64,000 bases of DNA from JANRKB01 sp033763695 (GTDB taxonomy: Bacteria > Planctomycetota > Phycisphaerae > Phycisphaerales > UBA1924). Where the stretch lies: the NCBI GenBank assembly GCA_033763695.1, contig JANRKB010000043.1, positions 507,229 to 571,228 of the forward strand, written 5' to 3'. Positions 1 to 8,713 of the stretch are shown here, piece by piece (the first letter of the stretch is position 1; every line of letters starts with the position of its first letter). Under the pieces are notes generated by a model. The model did no database searches. It was not told the origin of the DNA and saw only the letters and a program-made list of their open reading frames with translations. A program made the translations under genes and the position numbers.

Positions 1-277
1 AGCGAATCTGGGGAGCGTTGGTGGCCCAGGCCTCCGAGCCGGGCCGTTTTCCTCTTGTTTTCGCGGCAACTTGGCCCGACCCGATGTGCGTCGCGCCCAT
101 TTCGCGCCAACGATCACACCGTTCTCCCCGGTCAACCGCGGCCCAAGATTGGTCGATAACGCTGGCCGAGAATCCATCACGCACTTCGTGCACCCGCACC
201 CGACGCCATGCGCGCGTCGCTCCCAACGCCTCCGTGCCGAATCCTCGGCTCTGACTCGTTCAGCATTTGGAACCACC
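1..277. other. Window edge and serA upstream region
   Basis: No gene could be recognised here. An open frame continues upstream of the chosen serA start, but its residues do not resemble a dehydrogenase N-terminus, so it is treated as untranslated. An upstream gene may end before or inside this stretch. Confidence 0.4.
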
Positions 278-1543
278 ATGGCCAAGCAACCTCAGGCAAC
301 CAGTTTCCCCAAGGGCAAGATCAAGGCCGTGCTGGTCGAGTCCGTCCACCCCGAGGCCGAGCGCATGCTCGCCGCCGAAGGCTTCCAGGTGCAGTCGCTG
401 CCCAAGGCTCCGGACGAGAAGGCCCTCATCAAGCTCGTTGCTGACGCGCACCTGCTGGGCCTGCGCAGCAAGACCGAGGTGACCCCTGCCGTGCTCGCCG
501 CCGCCCCGCGTCTGCTCGCGGTCGGCTGCTTCTGCATCGGCACCAACCAGGTCGCACTCTCCGACGCGCGCGCCCGCGGCGTGCCCGTCTTCAACTCCCC
601 CTTCAGCAACACCCGCAGCGTCGCCGAACTCACCATCGCCGAAATCATCGCCATGCACCGCCGCCTGCTCGACAAGTCGGTGCAGATGCACGCCGGCGGC
701 TGGGACAAGAGCGCCGACGGCAGCCACGAAGTCCGCGGCCGCACCCTCGGCATCATCGGCTACGGCCACATCGGCTCGCAGGTCTCCGTCCTCGCCGAAG
801 CCCTCGGCATGCGCGTCGTCTTCTTCGACATCATCCCCAAGCTCGCGCTCGGCAACGCCCGCCGCGCCGCCTCGCTCAAGGAAGTCCTCGCCGAGGCCGA
901 CGTGCTCACGCTGCACGTGCCCGCGACGCAGCAGACCAAGAACATGATCGGCAAGGCCGAGATCGCCAAGATGACGCGCGGCTCGTACCTCATCAACAAC
1001 GCCCGCGGCAGCGTCGTCGATATCGCCGCCCTCGCCGCCGCCCTCAAGAGCGGCCAACTTGCGGGCGCGGCTCTCGACGTCTTCCCCGATGAACCCTCCG
1101 GCAAGGGCGACGCCTTCGAAAGCCCGGTGCGCGGCCTCGCCAACGTCATTCTCACGCCGCACGTCGGTGGCAGCACCGAAGAAGCCCAGGCCTCCATCGC
1201 CCAGGACGTGTGCGAGAAGTGGATCAAGTTCGTCAACGTCGGCACCACCACCGGCGCAGTCAACGTGCCGCAGGTCGAACTGCCCGAGCAGAGCATGATG
1301 GAAGCCGCCGGCAAGCCCGCCCGCCGCCATCGCATCCTGCACTTCCACCGCAACGTCCCCGGCGTGCTGAGCAAGATGCACGGCATCATCGCGGAACTGG
1401 GCGCGAACATCAACGCCGAGTATCTTCAGACCAGCGGCGACGTCGGCTACGTCGTGCTCGACGTCGACCCCCTCGATGGCGCGCCCGTTCTCGAACGCCT
1501 CCGCGCCATCCCCGAGACCATCCGCGCCCGCGAACTGTGGTGA
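278..1543 (+). CDS. serA: D-3-phosphoglycerate dehydrogenase
   Basis: Catalyses the first committed step of serine synthesis, NAD-dependent oxidation of 3-phosphoglycerate to 3-phosphohydroxypyruvate, in the cytoplasm. The protein is 421 residues, close to the 410-residue short (E. coli-type) enzyme. It has a Rossmann glycine motif GIIGYGHIGSQ near residue 158, the NNARG substrate and cofactor loop near 241, a TPHVGGSTEEAQ segment carrying the catalytic histidine, and a C-terminal ACT domain from about residue 350 (HRILHFHRNVPGVLSKM). The ACT domain in this family mediates feedback by serine. The ATG at 278 was chosen because it begins a normal family N-terminus; the frame is open further upstream but looks non-coding there. 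No strong Shine-Dalgarno is visible. Confidence 0.95.
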   Translation: MAKQPQATSFPKGKIKAVLVESVHPEAERMLAAEGFQVQSLPKAPDEKALIKLVADAHLLGLRSKTEVTPAVLAAAPRLLAVGCFCIGTNQVALSDARARGVPVFNSPFSNTRSVAELTIAEIIAMHRRLLDKSVQMHAGGWDKSADGSHEVRGRTLGIIGYGHIGSQVSVLAEALGMRVVFFDIIPKLALGNARRAASLKEVLAEADVLTLHVPATQQTKNMIGKAEIAKMTRGSYLINNARGSVVDIAALAAALKSGQLAGAALDVFPDEPSGKGDAFESPVRGLANVILTPHVGGSTEEAQASIAQDVCEKWIKFVNVGTTTGAVNVPQVELPEQSMMEAAGKPARRHRILHFHRNVPGVLSKMHGIIAELGANINAEYLQTSGDVGYVVLDVDPLDGAPVLERLRAIPETIRARELW

Positions 1544-1640
1544 TGGCTGGCAAGCCCGCCCCCGGCAGCCAAGCCCGCCACTGGACCGACTCCGGACGCC
1601 CGCGAAAGCACCCCGGATGTGGGCCGCTTGACGCGTCCGG

Positions 1641-1646
1641 TATGAT
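1641..1646 (+). promoter_or_regulatory. Candidate -10 element (TATGAT)
   Basis: A near-consensus TATGAT lies 66 bases upstream of the next start codon, in the only non-coding gap on that side. No convincing -35 hexamer is seen. Confidence 0.35.
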
Positions 1647-1712
1647 CTGGATGACTGGGTTTCCCTGCGTCCAGTGCGTTGCCACCGGCGAAATGCCTCA
1701 TCGAAGCGGAAT

Positions 1713-2606
1713 ATGGCACACACCCACAACGAGCCTGCGTCCATTTCACCGCCCGCCGCGAGCGGTCCTTCGTTGGGCCCCACGCTCGGTCACGGCTCGC
1801 TGCTCGACGGGATTGAAGCGCCGAGCGTGAGCGACGCGAACCAGTCTGCCGCCGCCCGCGAGCGTGCCGCCCAGCGAGCCGCGGCTCGCGCCGCCAGTGC
1901 TCAGGCCCGCCGCGAGAAGTGGAACGCCTTCGCCAGTTCGCGCGGCTTCAAGCTCGGTGTCGCCATCGCCGCGGGTGTTTTGCTTGTTGGTGGCGGCATC
2001 GCCGCGTGGACGTACATCCATCGTGAGCCACCCGACTACGACACCGCGCTGCTCAATGACGTCTTCGACTACACCCTGCTGCAGGACGACTTCAACAACC
2101 TGCCCGTTGAGAAGCGTCTTGAACTGATCGGCAAGCTCGTCAAACGCCTGCAATCGATGAGCGGCAGCGACTCCGCGCTGCTCGCCGCCTTCGCCGCTGG
2201 CATCGCCGGCTCGGCCCGCGATCAGATCGAGAAGAACGCCTCGCGCGTCATGCTCGACATGACCGACAAGTACGCCATCGAGTATGAAAAGCTCGAAGGT
2301 GAAGCCAAGCAGGAGTACCTCGACAAGGCCATGGTCGAGATGTTCCGCACCATGGACGCCCTCGACGGCACACCCGGTAAGAAGAGCGACGAACAGATCC
2401 TCGCCGACGCCAAGCGCGACTCGCAGCGCATGAAGGACATGTCCGGCAAGCTCGACAACGAGCAAAAGGGCGCACGCAGCGAACGCATGTTCAACTTCAT
2501 GCGCAACGGCATCGGCGGCCATTCCTCGCCTGCCCAACGCGCCCGCCTCACCGGCTTCATGCGCGACATGGGCCGCAGCCTCCGCGGCGAAACCGGCTCC
2601 AAGTGA
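1713..2606 (+). CDS. Single-pass membrane protein, unknown function
   Basis: I do not recognise this 297-residue protein. A polar N-terminal segment of about 70 residues, ending in an Ala/Arg/Glu-rich probable helix (AARERAAQRAAARAASAQ), precedes one transmembrane helix near residues 75-100 (GVAIAAGVLLVGGGIAAW). A soluble, charged, mostly helical domain follows. The distal domain contains LPVEKRLELIGKLVKRL and many Lys/Glu/Met residues, suggesting a coiled-coil bundle. The ATG at 1713 is taken because a purine-rich AGCGGA lies just upstream. The gene stands alone between serA and a dispersed repeat. Role unknown; a membrane-tethered scaffold is only a guess. Confidence 0.75.
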   Translation: MAHTHNEPASISPPAASGPSLGPTLGHGSLLDGIEAPSVSDANQSAAARERAAQRAAARAASAQARREKWNAFASSRGFKLGVAIAAGVLLVGGGIAAWTYIHREPPDYDTALLNDVFDYTLLQDDFNNLPVEKRLELIGKLVKRLQSMSGSDSALLAAFAAGIAGSARDQIEKNASRVMLDMTDKYAIEYEKLEGEAKQEYLDKAMVEMFRTMDALDGTPGKKSDEQILADAKRDSQRMKDMSGKLDNEQKGARSERMFNFMRNGIGGHSSPAQRARLTGFMRDMGRSLRGETGSK

Positions 2607-2620
2607 TCCGTCGAACGCCT

Positions 2621-2679
2621 CAACCGCGAAGCGGTTGTGTTGCATAGCGTCGGGTCGCCGCGAAGCGACACCCGACGAC
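2621..2679 (+). repeat. Double-hairpin repeat, copy A
   Basis: Two adjacent inverted repeats: hairpin 1 at 2621-2637 (CAACCGC-GAA-GCGGTTG) and hairpin 2 at 2649-2676 (outer arms GTCGGGT and ACCCGAC), joined by a spacer ending ATAGC. The same arrangement recurs at 36109, 36255, 52637 and 57326. It lies 14 bases past a stop codon. Confidence 0.8.
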
Positions 2680-2875
2680 AGGCGCTCCAATTGGCGGGCT
2701 TGTCGATCGTGGATCGTGCGCCTTCAAGTGAGCGGACGAGCCCGTGATGACTTGGGGTTGTGCGAACAAGCACAGCATCCTGTGTGCGGCGTTCTCTCTT
2801 GACACACGGCTCCAGTCGCGCTGACAAAGCAACGTCGTCACGCGCATCTCAGTGCACTTCCCTTGCCGCGCAATC

Positions 2876-4969
2876 TCACGCCACGCCCATCGCCAGCAGC
2901 GCCTGCCGCACCAGCAGTGCGAAGGCATACGCCAGCCCGGACATCCACGCCAGTTGCAGCGCGGCCCACTTCAAGCCGCCCGCCTCGCGTGCCGTCACCG
3001 CCAGCGTCGGCAGACACTGCATCGCCAGAACGTAATACACCAGCAGCGCCCAGCTCGTCGCCGGTGTGAAGACCGGCGTGACGCCGTCGTCCCGCCGCGC
3101 GTTCTGCACCTGCGCCATCACCCCGTCGTCCTCGGCCGACTCGTGCCCGGTGGTGATGATGCTCATCGTCGAGACGAACACCTCGCGTGCGGCGAAGCTC
3201 GTCACCACGCCCACCGACAGCCGCCAGTCAAAGCCCAGCGGCTCAAACACCGGCTGCACAAACCGCCCGAGTGATGCCGCGTACGAGTTCGCCGCCGCAT
3301 GCTGCGCCGTCAGTTCGTCGGCCTTTGTTTCCAGCGTCGCCCGGGCCTCGGCGTCGGTCACCTGCGCGCTCTGCTCGCGCAGCGCGAGGGCTTCCGCTGG
3401 CGGCGCGATCCGCGGGAACGCGCTCAGCCACCACAGCACGACGCAGATGGCCAAGATGTTCTTGCCCGCGCTGGCGATGAACGTCCAGCCGCGGTCATAC
3501 GTCGTGACCAGCGCAGTCCGCACGCTGGGCAGTTTGTATGTGGGCAGTTCCATCGCCATCGGGCGGCCGCGCCCGCGCAGAATCGTCCGCCGCGCCAGCA
3601 GCGCGCTCAGCAGTCCGGCGATCGCGCCCAGCGCATAACACCCGACGAAGGCGATCGCCTGCTTGAGCGGGCTGCCCTCAAACAGCAGCGTCGTCAGCAG
3701 GATGTACACCGGCAGCCGCGCCGAGCACGTCATGAACGGCGCGACCAGAATCGCCGCCAGTCGTTCCTTGGGCTCAGGGATCGCGCGGCACGCGATGATC
3801 CCCGGCAGCGCGCACGCGTGGCTCGACAGCAGCGGAATGAACGCATGCCCCGGCAGACCGAACGGCCGCAGCAGCCGATCCATCAGCATCGCCGCCCGTG
3901 ACAAGTAGCCCGTGTCCTCCAGCAGCGAGATCAGGAAGAACAGCAGGCAGATCTGCGGCAGGAAAATCAGCGTCCCGCCGATGCCGCTGATCACGCCCTT
4001 GCTCAAGAACTCCGCCAGAATCCCCGGCGGCATGGTCGCCAGCACGCGCTCCGAGACCCACGAGAAGACGTGGTCGATCAAGTCCATCGGCAACTTCGCC
4101 AGCGCGAAGATCGCCCAGAACAAGCCCGTCATCAACGTCAGGAAGATCAGCGTCCCCAGCACCGGATGCAGCACGGCCTGGTCGATGCGATCGGTCCGCG
4201 ACCATGCCGCCGCCTGCCCAGCGGGCGCTAACGCTGCCTTCGCGCTCACGGTCAGCGGCGTGGTGGGGGCGGGTGCGGCCGCCTGTGCCGGACGCACCGC
4301 ATGCTCGAAGACGCGATCCGCCCACGCCTCCAGCGCATCACGTCCGCCCGCGGCACTCGCGCCCGGCGGCGTGCGATTGGGCACGCGTGCTGCAAGCAGC
4401 GCGGGCAAGATCGCGTCGACGCGCTCGCCGCTGCGAGCGCTGATGAGTTCCACGCCGCACCCGAGCTGTTCTTCCAGCGTGCGCGGGCAGATGAACAGGC
4501 CCTGCTTGCGGCTCAGGTCGATCATGTTGACGACGACCAGCGTCGGCAGCCGTCGCCGCAGCACTTCCCCCGCCAGGATCAGGTTGCGTGCCAGGTTTGT
4601 CGCGTCCAAGACGACGCACACCGCGTCGGGGTCGCCAGCCCGCTCGCCGCGCGGCATCAGCGTCCCCGCCAGCACGCCGCGGCAAATCTCCGCCTCGGTC
4701 TGGTCCAGTTCCAACGAGTAGATGCCCGGCAGATCGATCAGTTCGACAACGCTCTCGCCCGAGTGCAGCACGCCGACGCGTGCCTCCTGCGTCGTGCCCG
4801 GAAAGTTGCCGGTCTTGTGTTTCAGCCCGCTCAGGCGATTAAAGAGCGTGGTCTTGCCCGTGTTGGGATTGCCCACCAGCGCCACGCGACGAGAACCGCT
4901 CGGCACCGCCGGCGCAGGACCTTCGTCACAGCGCGGGCAATCGACCGAGATGGACTGCGGCGTGGTCAT
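2876..4969 (-). CDS. feoB: Ferrous iron transport protein B
   Basis: GTP-dependent Fe(II) importer of the inner membrane. At 697 residues it has an N-terminal CPRC motif (residues 11-14), a G1 P-loop GNPNTGKT at 33-40, a G2 region with the conserved Thr (FPGTTQE), G3 DLPG and G4 NMID, all expected of a FeoB G domain. The membrane half carries the Gate segments with the invariant cysteine region (SSHACALPGIIACRAI and MTCSARLPVYILL). It starts 15 bases after the stop of an LptF/LptG permease on the same strand and is probably the last gene of that operon. Its usual partner feoA is not adjacent but lies at 10544. The C-terminal half contains an Ala/Glu-rich loop (about residues 540-570) between membrane helices. 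Confidence 0.95.
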   Translation of the reverse strand: MTTPQSISVDCPRCDEGPAPAVPSGSRRVALVGNPNTGKTTLFNRLSGLKHKTGNFPGTTQEARVGVLHSGESVVELIDLPGIYSLELDQTEAEICRGVLAGTLMPRGERAGDPDAVCVVLDATNLARNLILAGEVLRRRLPTLVVVNMIDLSRKQGLFICPRTLEEQLGCGVELISARSGERVDAILPALLAARVPNRTPPGASAAGGRDALEAWADRVFEHAVRPAQAAAPAPTTPLTVSAKAALAPAGQAAAWSRTDRIDQAVLHPVLGTLIFLTLMTGLFWAIFALAKLPMDLIDHVFSWVSERVLATMPPGILAEFLSKGVISGIGGTLIFLPQICLLFFLISLLEDTGYLSRAAMLMDRLLRPFGLPGHAFIPLLSSHACALPGIIACRAIPEPKERLAAILVAPFMTCSARLPVYILLTTLLFEGSPLKQAIAFVGCYALGAIAGLLSALLARRTILRGRGRPMAMELPTYKLPSVRTALVTTYDRGWTFIASAGKNILAICVVLWWLSAFPRIAPPAEALALREQSAQVTDAEARATLETKADELTAQHAAANSYAASLGRFVQPVFEPLGFDWRLSVGVVTSFAAREVFVSTMSIITTGHESAEDDGVMAQVQNARRDDGVTPVFTPATSWALLVYYVLAMQCLPTLAVTAREAGGLKWAALQLAWMSGLAYAFALLVRQALLAMGVA

Positions 4970-4984
4970 GCGCTTCGGCAGAGT

Positions 4985-6124
4985 TCAGGTCTTCACGCTC
5001 GTGGCGTACATGATGACGATCGGCAGCAGGATCAGACACGCGACGAACACGCTGATCTGGGGCGGCACGCCCGGGATCGCCACCGTCGCGCCGAGCACCC
5101 CGCCGAGGATTGCCGTGATCGCCACCGGTGCGCCCTTGAGCGACTGCACCAGCATGTTGGTCGGCTCGCGGCGCAGGAAGAACGGCATGCACACCGCCAG
5201 CGCGAGCATGTTGCTCGTCATGCTGGCGATACGACCCCAGCGAATCCGCTGCAGTTCCTCTGCACGGCGGAGCGATTGCCCGCTCGCCTGGCCGCTGTTC
5301 AGGCCCGGACGCGACAGCATCTGCCCGATCTGCGACCAGCTCAGGCTCTGGCGATAGTTCTCAAAGCGGCGCACCCGCATCGCGTCGACATCCAGATCCG
5401 TCGCGATGCTCGCGACGGCCTCAACCGGCGCACTCTGGTCGCGCCGCGAGCGTGCCACGCCCTCGCGCAGTTGCCACGCGCCGTCCTTCCACTGCGCTTC
5501 GGGGGCGTCGATCGCGCGCAGTGCCAGCCCCTCGCGATCGCGCTCGATGATGTGGACTTCGCGCATCACGCCCGCGTCCGCGTCGAAGGTGTGCGCGTAC
5601 CACAGACGGCCCATGCCGTCGGCGCCCAGCTTGATCATCGTCTTGCCCAGTTCGCGCTTGCCGATGTCGTCGTGCTCGCGCACCAGCAGCGGCCCGAGCC
5701 GCGGGATGACCAGTTCCTGGTTGAGTGCCTGCAGCCCCGTCAGCGCGAGCGCCACGATGACGATGGGTCGGGCGACGCGATAGAGGCTCAGCCCGCTCGA
5801 GAGCACCGCCGTGAGCTCGCGATTGCGTACAAGCTGGGCGCACGTGAAGCCCATGCCGCCCACGAGCACGAGGCCGAGCATGTAGTTGAAGAGCTGCAGA
5901 AGCTTGGGCCACCAGAAGTCAAAGACTGCAAACACGGTGACGAGGCCGATGCGGAACCACGAGCCTTGCTGGTCGCCGTCCTTGGCCAGTTCGCGTGCCG
6001 CCGTGACGAACTTGCCGAAGTTGATCGAGACGTCGATGCCCACGACAAAGCAGAACAGCACCACCAGCAGCACGGCGGTGTTGATGAGGTACTGACGGGC
6101 GATGTAGCGGTCGAGCAGGGTCAT
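4985..6124 (-). CDS. LptF/LptG family permease (first copy)
   Basis: A 379-residue protein of the YjgP/YjgQ family, the membrane part of the LptB2FG ABC transporter that extracts lipopolysaccharide from the inner membrane. The start MTLLDRYIARQYL is the classic family N-terminus, leading into helix 1. TM helices lie near residues 15-35, 70-85 and 100-120; a periplasmic beta-jellyroll-like region follows, then TM helices in the last 90 residues. The final helix reads ISVFVACLILLPIVIMYATS. The frame is open upstream, but family alignment fixes the start at 6124. A second, longer paralogue lies at 8714-10414, so the two may be the LptF and LptG halves of one complex. Which is which cannot be told from sequence alone. 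Confidence 0.85.
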   Translation of the reverse strand: MTLLDRYIARQYLINTAVLLVVLFCFVVGIDVSINFGKFVTAARELAKDGDQQGSWFRIGLVTVFAVFDFWWPKLLQLFNYMLGLVLVGGMGFTCAQLVRNRELTAVLSSGLSLYRVARPIVIVALALTGLQALNQELVIPRLGPLLVREHDDIGKRELGKTMIKLGADGMGRLWYAHTFDADAGVMREVHIIERDREGLALRAIDAPEAQWKDGAWQLREGVARSRRDQSAPVEAVASIATDLDVDAMRVRRFENYRQSLSWSQIGQMLSRPGLNSGQASGQSLRRAEELQRIRWGRIASMTSNMLALAVCMPFFLRREPTNMLVQSLKGAPVAITAILGGVLGATVAIPGVPPQISVFVACLILLPIVIMYATSVKT

Positions 6125-6176
6125 GGGGCGGGGCGACTGAAGCCAGGCAGGGCGAGGACCAGACAGAGCGTAGGAA

Positions 6177-6836
6177 TCAGACAGCGTGACGAGCGTTCGA
6201 TCGCGACGCGAGCGCAAACAGCCCGCGGGCGGCGGCATAGGCCAGGAGCGCGCCCACGCAGACATCGCTCGTGAAGTGTGCCCCGGTGCCGACGCGCGTG
6301 ATCGCGCACCCGATCGCCAGCGGCAGGGCGACCCACACGCTTCGCGGCCAGAGCAGCATGAGCATGAACGCCGCGCCGAACGCGACGCCCGCGTGGCTGG
6401 ACGCGAGGCCGAGGTTGGTCGGGTTCGTAAAGCCGCTGAATACCCCGCGCCAGATGTACTCGCCCGACGCGCCGGGCCGCTCGCGCGCGGCAATCAACTT
6501 GAGCAGTTCCGCCAGCCCGCCGCCCAATGCGGCACTGAGCGCAACCAGCCACATACGCCACGCGCCGCGATGACCGAAGCGCACCGCAAAGAGCGCTCCC
6601 GAAACGATGATCCACGTCGGTACATAGCCCACCGAGCGGAGCATCTGCACCACGTCGCGCTTCTCGAAGGCGACCTTCGCCGCCTCGTCCGCCGGATGCC
6701 ACGCGGACCAGATGGTGTGATCGAGCGCGAAGCCCAGGCCGCACGCGATCAGCAGCACGATCCACACGACGCGAGATGCGTGTGAAGATCGCGGGCGGGT
6801 CGACGTCGGTGTCGTGCGCGAGCGCTCTGGGTTCAT
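6177..6836 (-). CDS. PAP2 superfamily phosphatase, membrane
   Basis: A 219-residue multi-pass protein with the three PAP2 signatures in order: KLIAARERP (KxxxxxxRP type), SSHAG (the PSGH position) and RVGTGAHFTSDV (RxxxxxHxxxD). Family members remove phosphate from lipid substrates such as undecaprenyl pyrophosphate, phosphatidic acid or lipid A, with catalysis on the periplasmic side. The start overlaps the stop of the GT39 gene by four bases (ATGA), indicating translational coupling. Together with flanking LptF/LptG genes and GT39, a role in lipid A dephosphorylation or carrier-lipid recycling is likely; the substrate is inferred. The serine in SSHAG replaces the usual proline, a tolerated variation. 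Confidence 0.85.
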   Translation of the reverse strand: MNPERSRTTPTSTRPRSSHASRVVWIVLLIACGLGFALDHTIWSAWHPADEAAKVAFEKRDVVQMLRSVGYVPTWIIVSGALFAVRFGHRGAWRMWLVALSAALGGGLAELLKLIAARERPGASGEYIWRGVFSGFTNPTNLGLASSHAGVAFGAAFMLMLLWPRSVWVALPLAIGCAITRVGTGAHFTSDVCVGALLAYAAARGLFALASRSNARHAV

Positions 6837-8632
6837 GGCGTCGCTCCGGCGGCGAAGCCGCGATAGCCATAGCCAACAAAAACCTCGCGCCCGCGCTTGC
6901 GATCGCCGCTCAATTTCGGTGCGGGCTCAACGCGCTCAAACGCGGCCTGCCACTGTCCCAGCGTGGCGCCGACGAGCAGCGCGGCACGACCGTGCAGTGA
7001 TGGGTCGTTGATGTTGGTGTTCAGCGGGTCGCTCCGGCGCCACATGTCGTACTGGGTCTTGCGTCCGCCCGTCTGCGAGCTGGCGGAATAGACCACCGGA
7101 TGCCCGGGCAGGTAGAACGCGAGCTGGCTGGCCGTGCCATAAAGCTGCGTCATGACGAATGGGTCGTTGCCTTGGGCCCGGAGTTCCGCGAGACGGGCCT
7201 GCGCGTCGGCGGCCATCTCACGCGCGCCGCTGATCCGCGTCATGGGCACCTTCGGCCCGATCAGCGGCAGCCGCGAAATCGGATACAGCAGCGCGATCAC
7301 AAGCATGACCGCGACGCCCACGCCGATCGTCCAGTGCCACGCGATCTGGCCCGCACTCTCGGGGCTGCGCCGGAAGATGCCCGCCTTCGGGCGCTGCGCG
7401 GCGGGCAACGCAAGCCACGCGGCACGCCGCCGGCCCAGTTCATCCATCGCGTCACTCGCGCCCCAGCCCGCAAGCCCGCACAGCGTGACAAACGACGCGA
7501 CCGCCCAGTTCGCCTCGGCTTCGGCGATGAACGTCACGCCGATGTAGAAGACCATCAGCGGCAGCGCGATCGCGAGCATGTACATGCGCCCCGGCTGCAC
7601 GCGCGTCAGCCGCGTCCCGTCTGCGTCGCGACGACGCCACGCGTCGATCACCAGCGCAAGCGCCGGGCCGAGCATCAGCACCTGAAGCCCGACAAACTCC
7701 AGCGTCCACAGCGGCGAATAGTGCCAGCCCTTGGCGTCGCCTTGCACCACCGGCATGTCGCCGCCCTTGACGCCCAAGTGCCCGAGCAGGTGATGCACCG
7801 TCGGCCAGCCATTCTGCGCGTTCCAGATCACGATCGGCAGCAGGCCCAAAAGCGCCACCAGCGTGCCCATCACGATGTACGGCGTGCGAAACGCACGCCT
7901 CTCCCCGGAGAGCAGGGGTTGGGGATGGGTCTGTGAAGCGAGTGTCGCGACGGTTGTCGTGCGCGCAGCCGCGTCTGCCTGCGAACCCACGCGGATCGCG
8001 CCCTTCGCGCTCCGCGCGGCCCGCGGCGTCAGAAACGCCGCCAACACCAGTCCGGGCACAAACAGCAACATCGTGTACTTGAAGATCACGCCCAGCCCGA
8101 TCGCCGCGCCCATCCACACCCACGCCGGGCGATCGTTCATGCACAGCGCGCGATACCCCGCCCACGCCGCCGCCGCCCAGCACGCCGAATACGGCATGTC
8201 GATCGTCATCAGCAGGCTCGTTACGACAAACGCCGGACACAAAATGAAGCACGCCGCGGCATACACCCCGGCCCGAGCACTCCGCGTCGCGTCGCGCACA
8301 AGGCCAGCAACGCACAGCGCGCCGAGGGCGGCAGAGATCGCTGCGGGCGCGCGCACACTGAACTCGCTCAGGCCCAAGGTGTGCGTCGACAGCCAGATCG
8401 CCCACGCAACACCCGGCCCCTTGCTGTAGTACGACCAGTCGAGGCGACGACTCCACTCCCAGTAGTGGGCTTCGTCTTCAATCAGCGGATACGGGCACAG
8501 CCACGCGAGATAGATGAGCTTGAGCGCAAGCACGCCCAGCACCAGCGCGAGGGTCGAACGCCACGGCATGCGATGAACCTGCGCCGGTTGGACCTGCACC
8601 TGCGGCTCGCTCTGGACCGACGCGTGGTTCAT
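6833..8632 (-). CDS. GT39-type membrane glycosyltransferase (ArnT/PMT family)
   Basis: A 599-residue polytopic membrane enzyme expected to transfer a sugar from a polyprenyl-phosphate donor to an envelope acceptor, in the manner of ArnT or protein O-mannosyltransferases. The first large periplasmic loop holds the acidic motif DEAHYWEW at residues 53-60, the hallmark of the family, followed by SYYSKGPGVAW. About ten hydrophobic segments precede a soluble C-terminal domain of some 130 residues ending near GYGYRGFAAG. The gene is coupled to the PAP2 gene by a four-base overlap. A TACTGC hexamer sits six bases upstream of the ATG, a weak version of the local leaderless promoter. The sugar and acceptor are unknown. 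Confidence 0.85.
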   Translation of the reverse strand: MNHASVQSEPQVQVQPAQVHRMPWRSTLALVLGVLALKLIYLAWLCPYPLIEDEAHYWEWSRRLDWSYYSKGPGVAWAIWLSTHTLGLSEFSVRAPAAISAALGALCVAGLVRDATRSARAGVYAAACFILCPAFVVTSLLMTIDMPYSACWAAAAWAGYRALCMNDRPAWVWMGAAIGLGVIFKYTMLLFVPGLVLAAFLTPRAARSAKGAIRVGSQADAAARTTTVATLASQTHPQPLLSGERRAFRTPYIVMGTLVALLGLLPIVIWNAQNGWPTVHHLLGHLGVKGGDMPVVQGDAKGWHYSPLWTLEFVGLQVLMLGPALALVIDAWRRRDADGTRLTRVQPGRMYMLAIALPLMVFYIGVTFIAEAEANWAVASFVTLCGLAGWGASDAMDELGRRRAAWLALPAAQRPKAGIFRRSPESAGQIAWHWTIGVGVAVMLVIALLYPISRLPLIGPKVPMTRISGAREMAADAQARLAELRAQGNDPFVMTQLYGTASQLAFYLPGHPVVYSASSQTGGRKTQYDMWRRSDPLNTNINDPSLHGRAALLVGATLGQWQAAFERVEPAPKLSGDRKRGREVFVGYGYRGFAAGATP

Positions 8633-8638
8633 GTCTGG

Positions 8639-8644
8639 GCAGTA
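8639..8644 (-). promoter_or_regulatory. Weak leaderless-type -10 of the GT39 gene
   Basis: On the minus strand TACTGC, six bases, then ATG. The position matches the TANNNT-N6-start pattern seen elsewhere, but the last base is C instead of T. Confidence 0.35.
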
Positions 8645-8713
8645 CGTTCGTGGGAGAGTTTGCAGTCGGGCTTCGCGGAGGTTGGGGAACGCGTGTGCGC
8701 GAGCGGCGGCGTG

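Noticed and set aside
71..277. In-frame upstream extension of serA by 69 residues
   Set aside because: The extension is Arg/Pro/His-rich with no dehydrogenase similarity, and family length fits the ATG at 278.
2799..2804. TTGACA resembling a -35 box
   Set aside because: No -10 hexamer at 16-19 bases and no plus-strand gene downstream.
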